The notes below the pieces were generated by a model that was given only the letters and a program-made list of their open reading frames with translations, was not told the DNA's origin and did no database searches. 64,000 nt of DNA, from positions 42,493,798-42,557,797 of the forward strand of contig CM059196.1 in assembly GCA_030323885.1 (NCBI GenBank). Direction: 5' to 3'. This document shows positions 9,176-19,284 of the stretch, piece by piece. A program made the translations under genes and the position numbers. The DNA comes from Branchipolynoe longqiensis. Its lineage: Eukaryota > Annelida > Polychaeta > Phyllodocida > Polynoidae. Every line of letters starts with the position of its first letter. Position 1 is the stretch's first letter.

Positions 9176-9981
9176 TTAAAGTTGCATAGTCTGATGGTTT
9201 TGAGTTTCTGACATTTTCTAAGATAAATACATTATGTTGATCTTTATAATGTACCTTACTCTCGCTTGAAGTAACTTTTATTTTATGCAAAATAAGCCAC
9301 TTTTATTTTATGCCAAATAAGTCACTTTTATTTCATGCAAAATAAATGTTGGCAACCATGCCAAAACTTTGACCCCATAGGTTTCTGCAATAACAAGTTC
9401 TATTCAATTACCTCAGTATTCCTTTCTGTGTAGCAACAAATGTTTGATAAATGCACCAGCATCTATGTTAAATATGTAGAACCAAATAACTTATTTTAGA
9501 TAGCTAACATTTGAGAATATTTGAAGTGCAGACATGCAAATTAATTTGTGCATGCACTTCACAACTCTGGCGCAAGTGGCTTCAGCAGTAATGCCAAGTA
9601 CACACCTACCATATAGGATTCGCGCACTAAAACTCGCGACAACCTTATGACTGAAAACGGGCCGATTCATTTTTCGAATCACGAATCGTAATCGCAAGCA
9701 AGCAGTTTTAGCCCTGAAACTGAGTTTTAAGTCGCGAATCGCAATCGGTAGATGTGCTAGGGTATTGCACACCTACTGACTTTTGGGCAGTTTTAGATCG
9801 TAAACGGTAGGTGGGCGCAGCTAAACGGTAGGTGTGTACCTGGCATAACAGGTTCTAGTAAATTGACTCAGTATTTCCTTCTATGCAGCAACAAATGCTT
9901 AATAAGTGCATTAATATATAACTGAGATTTTTAGAATGAAATCTAGATAAATGTTGTAGTTTTGAAAATGTGCTGCTTTAA
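9176..9981 (+). mobile_element. composite TTAA-MITE carrying an H-MITE
   Basis: Starts TTAAAGTTGCATAGTC and ends GCTGCTTTAA. The interior is longer than the roughly 350-bp family length because part of the body is duplicated ('ggcaaccatgccaaaac' and later 'gcatgcacttcacaac' are the same module). The H-MITE at 9592-9845 interrupts the module 'cttcagcag TAA caggttct', which is uninterrupted in sister copies. tTRIM B inserted just beyond its right end. Confidence 0.8.
9592..9845 (+). mobile_element. H-MITE copy 2, nested in a TTAA-MITE
   Basis: A 254-bp copy with ends TGCCAAGTACACACCTACC and its complement. TAA flanks it at 9589-9591 and 9846-9848. Other TTAA-MITE copies have the empty site (for example 'ttctgcagtaacaggttcta' at about 35670), which confirms that one TAA was duplicated at insertion. 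Confidence 0.92.
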
Positions 9982-10064
9982 TCATACTGTAGTAGTCTGC
10001 ACTACCCTCTCAGGCAACTACCCACATAGACAGGTAGGCGTGGGTAGTGTGGTGACATCAGGGA

Positions 10065-10136
10065 GCCTAGGTGGTGTAATGGTCAGCACACTGACGTGGA
10101 ATGCAAAGAGATATGGGTTCGAGTCCCACTCTAGGT
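10065..10136 (+). other. tRNA-like unit in tTRIM B repeat 1
   Basis: 72 nt: GCCTAGG acceptor start, A box TGGTGTAATGGTCAGCAC, B box GGGTTCGAGTCCC, and 3' strand CTAGGT with one pair lost relative to copy A. The equivalent unit in repeat 2 is 10369-10440. Confidence 0.72.
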
Positions 10137-10368
10137 GCAATATTTCCCGTTTCATCACTCCCATGACACTGGTCCTGTACAAGCTATGCGCTGTATTGTT
10201 GTTGAACCTACCCTGTGTATGTATGTGTTTGGGAATTGCCTGTATGTATGTAATTGTAACCATTAAAAGACTTACAATTCCAGGGGACGAGTATAGTAGT
10301 CCTCAATGCCCTCTCAGGCAAGTACCCACATAGACAGGTAGGTGTGGGTAGTGTGGTGACATCAGGGA

Positions 10369-10440
10369 GCCTAGGTTGTGTAATGGTTAGCACACTGACC
10401 CGGAATGCAAAGAGATGTGGGTTCGAGTCCTGCTCTAAGT
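10369..10440 (+). other. tRNA-like unit in tTRIM B repeat 2
   Basis: Same unit with A box TTGTGTAATGGTTAGCAC and B box GGGTTCGAGTCC. The acceptor 3' strand has decayed (CTAAGT). TTTT follows at about 10456. Confidence 0.7.
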
Positions 10441-10477
10441 GCAATATTTCCCATTTTCATCACTCCCACGACAATAG

Positions 10478-10899
10478 TATGTAGTTTACATGATACTAGG
10501 ATGGGAATTCCCAACAACAAAAAACAAAGTGTTGCCTTCAGTGGAATGAATCCACCTACTGCGCATGCCTGAATAAAGCCAGTGCAATCCTGCAGCTGCA
10601 CACACTCCATTGGGTTTGTGAATGACTTTATATTTCTCGGAGGCTTGTATTTGTGTTCCTGACCCGCTTACGTCATTTCTGCGCAGGAAGCCACCTGAAC
10701 CTGGATTTGCTGATCCATGATGGTCTATAGCGAGTCAGTGCACAGTGTTTGCAGTATTGTAGTTAATGTAATGTTTCTCTCCATTATGGGATGATTTGAA
10801 TGTATAAAAATGATCTAAATTGAACAGAGGCCCATGAAGGATCCCTGCTGAGGTGCTGTCAAATAAAACCATCAGGTGACATGTTTACTCCTTGGTTAG
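10478..10899. other. no gene recognised
   Basis: Unique-looking DNA between tTRIM copies B and C, with no coding or RNA signature. Confidence 0.45.
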
Positions 10900-10903
10900 A
10901 TAC

Positions 10904-11392
10904 TGTCATGGGGGTGATGAACATGGGAAATATTGCGCCTAGAGCGGGACTTGAACCCAATTCTCTTTGCTAACCATTACACCACCTAGGCTCCCTGATA
11001 TCACCACACTACCCATGCCTACCTGTCTATGTGGTTACTTGCCTGAGCGGTCAGTGTAGCCTACTACACTCGTCCCCCTGGAATTATAAGTCTTTTAAAT
11101 GGTCATTTGATGCTTACAATTACATACATACAGGCAATGCACTACAATATACATACACAGGGTAGGTTCAACAACCATACAGCACTACAGGATCATGGTC
11201 ACGGCACCAGTGTCATGCAGGTGATGGAAATGGTAAATATTCTGCCTAGAGCAGGACCCGAACCCACATCTCTTTTCATTCCGGGTCAGTGTGCTAACCA
11301 TTACACCACCTAGGCTCCCTGATATCACCACACTACTCATGCCTACCTGACTATGTGGTTACTTGACTGAGAGGTCGCTGCAGACTACTACA
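10904..11392 (-). mobile_element. tTRIM copy C with 4-bp target duplication
   Basis: Direct repeats 10904-11068 (165 bp, a 17-bp deletion inside the tRNA-like part) and 11211-11392 (182 bp) flank a 142-bp interior with the same primer-site-like start (c TGGTGCCGTGACC) and purine tract. The element is bounded by ATAC at 10900-10903 and 11393-11396. The surrounding DNA is a TTAA-MITE. The intact tRNA-like unit is 11244-11315. Confidence 0.78.
11244..11315 (-). other. tRNA-like unit in tTRIM C
   Basis: 72 nt with acceptor pairing GCCTAG/CTAGGC (written TGCCTAG on the plus strand), intact A box TGGTGTAATGGTTAGCAC and B box GGGTTCGGGTCC. The partner repeat has a deleted version at 10937-10991. 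Confidence 0.7.
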
Positions 11393-11560
11393 ATACATTG
11401 TCCTATGATTTTTAATTTCTGTAATTTTATTTCAGATCAATATATTAGGTAGATCATGATAATCTATCTCACTTCAGTTTGAAGTAACTGTCAGTTACAT
11501 GGCGAACTTTGGAGATAGTTAAGTGTGGCATACTTTTTAAATCATTACTTAAAAACGCCT
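11393..11560 (+). mobile_element. TTAA-MITE fragment
   Basis: 'cctatgatttttaatttctg', 'agatcaatatattaggtag' and 'cagtttgaagtaactg' match the left half of the family. tTRIM C interrupts its start. Confidence 0.65.
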
Positions 11561-12243
11561 AAACAAAGCCTATATACAAAGCCTATGTCTGTCTAACATT
11601 TATTCATGCATGCCATAATTAAATCAGCATGTTTTCACGGAAAATAACTGCAAATGTAAACCGTTAAATAAAAATCTCCTTTAAACTGGAGTACAGAAGA
11701 TTAAAATTATCAACCCAATATCCTTTTCTCAAGAATGTGACAGAAACTCTAAATTACTGGATTAAGTAAGAGGCTGTTCTAGCTAGTTTGACGTAATCTG
11801 GTTTGTGTTTCTTGCTAATACAGACAGTTTAGCCTCAGTCTCCTCCTCCACCAATTCCTCCACGCGAAATTCTCTACTGACGCCAGAGGCAGCTGTCAAC
11901 ACCCACAAAAACAACCCCTTAGCTTTGGGTTAGTGAAATGTACCTGTATACCTGACTAAAGGGTGAATTACTGAAATGCATAAGTCTACCAGACACATTT
12001 TGTGGTTATGGATAAATGGTGGTTTACGGAAATATGCACGTCTACCTCAGAGATATTGCAGGATCTTGATCTATAGAGTTTGCATTCGTGAAATGTACAT
12101 GTCTACCTAACAGACTGCACATTACAGAGAGAGGGTATATTACTGAAATGTACATGCATGCATGACAGACTATAAATTACAGAGCGCGGGTAAATTATTT
12201 AAATATACATGTACACCTGAAACAGGACTGCAGTATATATATA
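11561..12243. other. no gene recognised; faint ~60-bp repetition
   Basis: Between 11935 and 12235 the phrase 'gaaatgtacctgtatacctgac', 'gaaatatgcacgtctacc', 'gaaatgtacatgtctacc' recurs every 55-65 bases, a decayed minisatellite. Nothing coding. Confidence 0.45.
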
Positions 12244-12410
12244 CAGTATAACCCCGATAAACCAAACTTGAAGGGACCCTAGAAATGTGCTTGGATTAAT
12301 CGATCATTGGTTTAACCGAGCTTTGACTTTGACTTGGCTTTGGCAAAAACGGGGTTGCATTATGAATGTACAATGGATTTGGACACTATGATTATTTTTT
12401 TTTTTTATGT
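12244..12410 (+). mobile_element. pogo/Tigger-like MITE fragment
   Basis: Begins CAGTATAACCCCGATAAACC after a TA dinucleotide, with 'cttggattaatcgatcattg' further in. Its right half is missing. It resembles the 12416-12739 element. Confidence 0.65.
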
Positions 12411-12415
12411 ATATA

Positions 12416-12739
12416 CAGTTTAACTCCATTAAACCAACCTCGGTTAAATCAAACGATCGGGTAATCCAAACTTTTTTCGGCGACCTGGCAAATACTACCA
12501 TTTATCATATTAAAAAGTCTCAGATGACCTCAAAACCACATGAAAGTTTGGTTTAACTGTACCGGAAGTGGCCAGGGGCAAACAATTTTGTTTGGATTAA
12601 CCAATACTTTGGATTAACCGACTTTGCTTTAACCAACTTTTTTATATGGTAAATGGTAGTATTTTGCCGGGCCGCCGAAACAAGTTTGGATTAACCGATC
12701 GTTTGGTTTAACCGAGCTTGGTTTAACGGGGTTGTACTG
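12416..12739. mobile_element. pogo/Tigger-like fold-back MITE
   Basis: 324 bp starting CAGTTTAACTCC and ending GGGGTTGTACTG, with TA on both sides (12414-12415, 12740-12741). The arms are inverted copies over about 90 bases (gtaatccaaacttttttcgg versus ccgaaacaagtttggattaa). CAG...CTG ends with TA duplication are typical of the pogo branch of Tc1/mariner. No transposase. Confidence 0.8.
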
Positions 12740-12741
12740 TA

Positions 12742-13075
12742 TATAGATAAAGTGTGAACACACCAAACTTTGTGCCTACTATTATGTGTTCTTCCCAAGG
12801 AGAAGTTAATTTGTAAATCTTTATTGCGTGGTTTTTATCGTTCTTTTATGTTTGACTAAGTATTTCTGCGCGATGTGATTAGAAACTTTATTGACTAAAA
12901 CGTCCATACTAAAGGGGCCATGACTAAGCATTTATCGAACTTAGTCATGCAAAACGAGAGTCACACAGTAATTGAAAAAAACCTAAAATATAGATGAACC
13001 GATGCAATCAGTATTAGTACAGGTTTATAGAGATTTTAACCCCTTTTGCCAAGACATACATTTTGTAGTGTTCGT
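12742..13075. other. no gene recognised
   Basis: AT-rich unique DNA. No element boundaries seen. Confidence 0.45.
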
Positions 13076-13120
13076 TTGTTTGTTGTTGTTTTACATCCTA
13101 TCAACATCTAAGGTCATATC
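13076..13120 (-). mobile_element. SINE-A 3' end fragment
   Basis: 'ttgttgttttacatcctatc' then 'aacatctaaggtcatatc', the tail and last body module only. Confidence 0.8.
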
Positions 13121-13185
13121 CGTTTGCATGGAACATGCACACTGAGTGGCGAGCCACATTAGTTATTGTTCACTGCCATCAGGTG

Positions 13186-13527
13186 AAACGGGAGGGAATA
13201 ATGAGTTGAGCGCCCGTCCCACGTTTTGGTAGATCGTGGGATTAGAACCCATGGGTTCGAACCCTGATCAAGGCAAACCAGTGATATACAAATGTATATT
13301 TTTATCTTCCTAGCCAGGCATTCGGCATTATGAGGATAGGACAAGTACTGGTTGCCTCAGTGTCAGGATAATGTGACTGAGTGGGACATTAGGCCATGGT
13401 GCTGGCAGCCTGGTTTCCAAGTCGGACAGCACTATAAAGTCACCATGAGTGCATATTGTCACAAGTCGGTACCCGTCCTGATATGACCTTAGATACTGAC
13501 GTAAAGACTCCAACAACCAACCAACCT
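13186..13527 (+). mobile_element. SINE-A copy
   Basis: Head decayed (agttgagcgcccgtccc, then GGTTCGAACCCTGATC as B box, with the preceding arm partly duplicated). The body is complete through 'ggtacccgtcctgatatgac', with tail 'aacaaccaaccaacc'. Confidence 0.88.
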
Positions 13528-13734
13528 CAAATCGCCAAACTCGGAAGGTGTCTAGCGGGCATGAGACCTAGGATTCAGATCTCATTTACAAAGGTACTTT
13601 GCAGCGGAGTGCCGGGTGTAGGCGATCGGTATCCTTGGAATCTGATCTAGTGGCTGTTAGGTTTTTTTAATGTATGTTTTTTTAAACGAATCCTATGCTC
13701 GGGAGTGACCTTATCGCACAGATCGCTTAAGGGT

Positions 13735-14275
13735 GTGGTGTGTGGTGTGTGGTGTGTGGTGTCTGGTGTGTGGTGGGTGGTGTGTGACATGGTGTGGTAT
13801 GTGGCGTGGTATGTGCGATGTGGTATGTGTGATTTTGTATGGTATGGAGGCATCGTATATCGGGTGTAGTATGTGGGGTGTGGAATGCGGTATCTGGGTT
13901 GTGATTTGTGGTATATGGGGTGTGGTATGTTGGGGCGTGGTATATGGGGTGTGGTCTGTGGGATGTGGTATGTGGTGTGGTTGACTGGGTGTGGGTGTGG
14001 TAGAGGGGTGTAGCTGTGTGTGGATGTTGGCGTGTGTGTGGATCTTGGTGTGTGTGGATTTTGGTGTGTGTGAATTTTGGTGTGTGTTTGGATATTGGTG
14101 TGTATGTATCTTGGTGTGTGTAGATATTGGTGTGTGTGGATTTTGGTGTGTGTATGGTGGATCTTGGTGTGTATGGATCTTGGTGTGTATGGATCTTGGT
14201 GTGTATGTATCTTGGTGTGGGTGTGGATCTTGGTGTGTGTAGATACTAGTGTGTGGTCGTGGGTGTGTGTGTGGG
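13735..14275. repeat. TG-rich minisatellite (TGTGTGGATCTTGG type)
   Basis: Units of about 22-26 bp such as 'ttggtgtgtgtggatc' are repeated. The minus strand reads His/Thr/Pro-rich in several frames, all compositional. Confidence 0.9.
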
Positions 14276-14290
14276 GGGGGGGGGGGGGGT
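14263..14290. repeat. (TG)n followed by poly-G
   Basis: An approximately 18-base G run directly follows the TG tract. Confidence 0.95.
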
Positions 14291-14429
14291 GCGGCGTACC
14301 ACCGTGAAGGCAATATGCAAGACACAGTCTGATAGCAGGCTCTGATAACCAGCAACCGTGACCCAGTTCTGTCTGATAACACGCTGCGGGGACCAGCAAG
14401 CAAGCAGCCGGGCAGCGACCGGTATGTGT

Positions 14430-15390
14430 GCCATGTGTGTAGATCTGTGTGTGCGCGTGTATATGTGTATGTATGTATGTGTGCATATATGTGTATGTGT
14501 GAATAGGCCTGTGAGTGTATGTATGTCTGTGTGGATACGGCTGTATGTGTAGGTATGTATGTCTGTGTGGATAGACATGCATGGGTGTGTATGCGTGTCT
14601 GGGTGGATACGCCTGTAGGTGTGTATGTGTGTCTGTGTGGATACGTCTGACTGTCTGTGTATGTATGTCTGTGTGGGTACACTTCTATGTGTGCATATGT
14701 GTGTCTGTGTGGATACGCCTGTATGCGTGCGTATGTATGTCTGGGTGGATATGCCTGTATGTGTGTATGTGTGTATGTGTGGATACACCTGACTGTGCAT
14801 ATGTCTGTCTGTGTTGATACGCATATATGTGTGTGTGTTGATTTGCATGTGTGTGTGGATTTGCATGTGTGCGTGTGTATGTGTGCTTCAGTGTATATGT
14901 GTTGATAAGTGTGCATAAGTGTATATGTGTGGACATGCATGTGTGTATGTGTGTATGGATCCACCTAAATGTGTGCATAATTGTGTCTGTGTGGACACAC
15001 ATGTCTGTGTGCATATGTGTATATGTGTGGATATATATGTGCGTGCATATATGTGTATGCATATGTGTCTGTGTGGATAACCTGTTTCTGTGCATATCCA
15101 TGTGTATGTGAATGTGTGGATATGTATGTCGGAGCATATGCATGTGTGCATGTGTATGTGTATGTGTGGATACACCTGTCTTTGTGAATATACGAGTGTG
15201 TGTCTGAATATGCCTGTATGTGTGAATATGGATGTGTGTACGTGTATGTGTGTATGAGTGTATGCGCATATATATATATATATGTGTAGGCATGTGTTTG
15301 TGTGTATGAACATGTCTGTGTGTATGTAGGTTTCTGTCCATACATGTCTATGTTTGTTTTTGTGTGTGCACACATATGTGGATGCATGTG
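14430..15390. repeat. TG-rich minisatellite (TGTATGTCTGTGTGGATAC type)
   Basis: Roughly 45-55-bp units containing 'tctgtgtggatacgcctg' and 'gtgtgtatgtgtg' are repeated for nearly 1 kb with decay. It has Z-DNA-prone alternating purine-pyrimidine sequence. Overlapping His/Thr-rich frames are artefacts. Confidence 0.9.
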
Positions 15391-16498
15391 ACGTGGGCAA
15401 GACTATAATCAAGCTGTGGCTGTGGCCGGTGCGGGCTTGGGTTGAGTAACCCGCATATGGAAATGTGGGTTGCTCGCCAAGACGAATCCGAATTGGCCAT
15501 CAAATGCGGCAACGGGTTCGCTGCTGTAACTCGTTGCTAGGAGATGCGCCGCGGCATCCCGCGCTACTCTCCTAGCAACATTGAAGGTTCGAGCCATTGG
15601 GCCGGGACCCATCACAAATGTTGGCGCTCTGATCTTTTAGATGATAATATGGCTTTAAATATAGTAATTGGGAGTATCTTAACTATAAAGCAAATGGATT
15701 TGAAGTATGTATTCATATACCACTGACATTTGAAGAGATTAGATGGTGTTGGTAAAGTTGTGAGCTCTTAAAATATGATTGAGACATTCCTTCCATTCCT
15801 TACCCTTTACGAACAGGTCCCTTATTACACTAACCGTCATGGCCACCTCCCTAATAATGGTTCATTATAATATCTATTACTATTGGCCTTCTGCGCAGAC
15901 AAGGGAGTGATGTAGACATCACAGTATGTAGCATAACCCTCTTCTCGGGACTAGTAACCACTTTCTCAATACAGACAATAATAATAGGTAATATCTTGGG
16001 TGCTTACAAGTGACAGTGGTGGCGGAGTACCTTAGCTCCTTAGCTATGGAAGCGGGGGAGTAATGGTAATTAATACACATCAGATGCGGGGGTAGAGCCT
16101 GTGAACATGTAGGACATAGGCTGTCGGCACTCGGGCGCGATTATATTAACGAAAACGTGAAATGGCTACGAGAAGGAGAGATGGCGGCAGCCAGCAGAAT
16201 TAATAGAATATTAATAGAACTAGAGGATCAGACCGGTTAAACATGCATATGCGTGTAAGCACATGTCTGTGTGAATGGGCATAGCTTTTTATATGCAAGT
16301 ATCTGTATGTGTGTGTTTGTATGCATGCATGTGTCTGTGTGTATGTGAGTCAGTAGGAACATGTGTTTACGTGCATATGCTTATGTGTGTGTACCCATCT
16401 GTGTATGTGTGTACATGCGCTAGTACCATCTGCAATGACTTCTAGACTCTCCCGGAACATCTTCAGATGCACCTCACATCTCAACGCTCTCATCCTGC
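15391..16498. other. no gene recognised; contains a short palindrome
   Basis: Mostly unique DNA. An RFX-like palindrome lies at 15533-15579, and a second weak TG-rich stretch at 16240-16420. No coding domain. Confidence 0.45.
15533..15579. promoter_or_regulatory. 12-bp inverted repeat resembling paired X-box half-motifs
   Basis: GTTGCTAGGAGA at 15533-15544 is exactly complementary to TCTCCTAGCAAC at 15568-15579, with a GC-rich 23-base centre. The arms resemble RFX X-box sequence (GTTGCYAGG). It could instead be a chance cruciform or a relic transposon end. Nothing downstream supports promoter function. Confidence 0.3.
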
Positions 16499-16748
16499 CT
16501 TCCATCATCCCATGCATTTACACTCTCCAAGCCCACATTTAATACTGTCCTTTCAGAGTAAACCAAAATGTGTGCACAGGCGAAATGAAGGAAGTCCAGC
16601 CAATCTGCTTGGAGAGCTACAAAGTGACAATTTCCCCATCAGCCTCCTTTTGAGCTGACAGGATCATGTGGTCTTGTCACGTGGCCAACACCGCCGTGCC
16701 CTTTGGTGGCAGTGTGACAGAATCCGTGTTCGGCTGCTGAGCGATAAT
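16499..16748 (+). repeat. unclassified dispersed repeat R2, copy 1
   Basis: Shares about 240 bp with 22215-22470: 'ctctccaagcccac', 'actgtcctttcagagtaaac', 'atcagcctccttttgagctg', 'tgtgacagaatc'. Neither copy contains a frame with a domain. Probably a transposon remnant. Confidence 0.65.
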
Positions 16749-16865
16749 TAGGGTTGTGGCCATCGCGGCAGAACAGCAGGGAGTGTGTGAGTTGGTTTTT
16801 AAGACCACCTTGATGAAGAGCAAGACCAAAGCTTTTCACCAGCACTGCAGCGAACAAGGCATATA

Positions 16866-16948
16866 GAGTGGCAGTAGATGGGAGTAGATGGGAGTAGATG
16901 GCAGTATATGGCAGTAGATGGCAGTAGATGGCAGTAGATGGCAGTAGA
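16866..16948. repeat. 11-bp tandem repeat (GCAGTAGATGG)
   Basis: About seven units of 'ggsagtagatg' in direct succession. Confidence 0.92.
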
Positions 16949-16989
16949 CAATTTGTACCACCAATCCACACTCTACGGTAGAGCAATAA

Positions 16990-18290
16990 CTAATGTCCTG
17001 CATGCAGTGTGTACAGCACACCACAAGTGTACAACAGGCCTCATGCATCAAGCACGCTCCATGCATATACCATGGAGCATGCATATCACACATCGCACGC
17101 ACATTGCGCACCATATGCATACAGTATTACATATGAAAATCATGCTGCAGGAATACATCACACAGCATTGCATAAAACACACCCCATGCATGCAACACAC
17201 TGGGTGCATACAACACTGTCTGCATCCAACACAGTGTGTGCATTTAACATGCCATGCGCATATGTATAAATCATGCGGCATGCCTACAGCATACATAACA
17301 CAGAATATACGCATACAGCATATCATGTGTGTACATCATGCTGCATCTGTACAGGATGACATTGTTAACAACATGATGCATGTGTATGGGATGTCACATT
17401 GGTCAACAACACCACATGTGAAAAGCACACTGCATGCACACACACATCACACCAGATGTGCAGATCACATCACATGCATAAATCACACTGAATGCATACA
17501 TTACATCACATGCATATAGCACACCATGTGCATACACCACAACATATGTGTAAAACACACTACATGCATACAAATTGATGCATGCATACAAATTGATGCA
17601 CGCATACAATACCCCAGATGCATACACCATGCCAATACATACAGCACATTTGTGCATAAAGCAAGTGCGTGCATGCATCTCTATACTACTCATACAGTAC
17701 TATGCATGCATAAAACATTCCACATGCATACATCACACCACGTGCATACAACACACCACGTGCATACAACATACCATGTGTATATAACATGTTGTGTGCA
17801 TACAACTTGTCATGTGCATACAATATGCCACATGAATACCATATTCTGCATACACACATCACAATATGTGCATACGACACATTGCATGTACACCACATGT
17901 CATGCACATGCATACATCATGATATTTGCATATAACATTCCACATGCATGCAACACGCTGGATGCATTCAACATGACATGCACATACAACACACTGTGTG
18001 CACACATCAAGCCACATGCATACACCAAGTCACATGCATTCAATACACCACATGCATAAAGCACACTGTGTGCATACAGCAAATTTTGTGCATAGAACAT
18101 CGTGTGTATACAGAATGAATTGTGCATACTGCAATTGTCATGCATAGAGCAAGTCACATGCATACAACATGCCACATGCATACAACACACTGTGTGCATA
18201 CAGCTCTCCACATGCATACAACACACTGCATGCATACTACAAACTGTGCGCATGCAGCATACCGCGTACAACCATCACACTGTGCACACT
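16990..18290. repeat. ~20-21-bp minisatellite (CACATGCATACAACACACCA)
   Basis: About 60 diverged units in which 'catgcataca' and 'acaccacatg' alternate over 1.3 kb. The plus strand reads as a His/Thr/Cys-rich frame with repeated H-x-x-C spacing and the minus strand as Cys/Met/Tyr-rich. The spacing comes from the repeat period, not from a zinc-binding protein. Confidence 0.92.
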
Positions 18291-18798
18291 GCCCGTGCCG
18301 TGCTAACGCTGCGGGCTGCCTGCCGCCTGCCGCGTGCTGCGGGTCTATATTTAGACACGCCGGGAGCTCCTGAGCTGCTCCCAGCCCATGGCAGTGCACG
18401 CTTCCACCGGCACGTGAGCCCGTCCCACTACTGCTTCACCGACCAGTTTCACCAACCAACCTTGAACGCAATGCAAATTCTCAACACTTCATGAAATCTT
18501 ATTTTCGTCTATATCTCATAGTCATACCCTCCAGTGTGCATATTATATGCACACGCATATGTATGTGTGAGGTATAAGCACTATTCCTGTATAAACGTGC
18601 GGAAGGTATAGTATTATATTGTTTATTATAATATTATTATGTTATATTATTAGCCAATGGGCATTCGCCATGTATTTTCTCCTTACTCATACGGGACTGG
18701 TGGCGCCACCACCGGCCGAACCTTCCTAACTAGCGGCGTTCCCACTGTCATTCGCGTCAGTATATATAGTATTAGTTATTAGTATAGTTATATGAGTA
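18291..18798. other. no gene recognised; short GC-rich patch
   Basis: 18291-18430 is GC-rich (ctgcctgccgcctgccgcg) and then composition returns to AT-rich. No exon structure or RNA fold that I can support. Confidence 0.4.
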
Positions 18799-19003
18799 TT
18801 ACCTAGGTACAGATGATGGATAACTTGTTTTCCCAAGGTAGGAGCCTCAGATAGTCATGGGTCAGGGAGAAGGAAGCACATCTGGGTCCAGCAATCTTAT
18901 ACATAATTAATAGGATACAAAATTATCTTTCAATTCTATGGATACTAATATGTTTTCGTTTTGACGCAAGCCAACGTCATAGACGTGGTAGGGTAAGGTG
19001 GGT
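18799..19003 (+). mobile_element. diverged mini-DIRS relic
   Basis: Matches the left arm and interior of the 43331-43647 element in order: 'acagatgatggataactt', 'ggtaggagcctcag', 'agggagaaggaagcacatc', 'gggtccagcaatct', 'gacgtggtagggtaagg'. The right inverted arm is lost, replaced by a TTAA-MITE end. It shows the mini-DIRS is a family, not a single rearrangement. Confidence 0.75.
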
Positions 19004-19097
19004 AATAAATGCACCAGTATCTAAGTTAGATATGCAGAATCAGATCTTGATAATTGTTTTGGTTTTGAAAATGTGATACCTCATCGGACTATGCAGC
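19003..19097 (+). mobile_element. TTAA-MITE fragment (right end)
   Basis: 'aaatgcaccagtatctaag', 'ttttggttttgaaaatgtg' and terminal CATCGGACTATGCAGCTTTA are present. The left part is absent. Confidence 0.8.
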
Positions 19098-19284
19098 TTT
19101 AGTTTCAGTAAAGAGTTGGGAGCTGATGGGAAAATAAATCTGCACATTGGTGCAATGAAAATAGATATTCCTATGGTGATGTTGGGGGTGTAGGTCATAA
19201 AGATTAATGTAACGCACATTCGGCAGTATGTGGGATGCATATGTGTACGTGGATGCCAGAGCGTCCCACCAGGGGGCACTGAGG

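Larger units (their letters stand above)
9988..10473 (+). mobile_element. tTRIM copy B
   Basis: Sense-strand copy. The 5' repeat 9988-10168 (TGTAGTAG...CATGACA) and 3' repeat 10292-10473 (TATAGTAG...CACGACA) flank a 123-bp interior. The interior opens 'c TGGTCCTGTAC' and closes with AGGGGACGAG. The repeats are about 90% identical, so this copy is older than copy A. Flanks are ATAC (9984-9987) and ATAG (10474-10477). Confidence 0.75.

Noticed and set aside
6166..11315. Genuine tRNA-Gln genes
   Set aside because: The units lie inside direct terminal repeats, the anticodon arm does not pair, and all sit at the same place in a mobile element.
13647..15412. His/Thr-rich frames over 400 codons
   Set aside because: TG/CA-rich minisatellite; multiple overlapping frames open.
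16990..18290. CRISPR-like array
   Set aside because: No constant repeat with unique spacers; units are contiguous and diverged, and the genome is eukaryotic. The same holds for the 45-bp and 46-bp arrays.
16836..18494. Cys/His-rich frames suggesting zinc-binding proteins
   Set aside because: Spacing equals the 20-21-bp repeat period, and frames drift and overlap on both strands.
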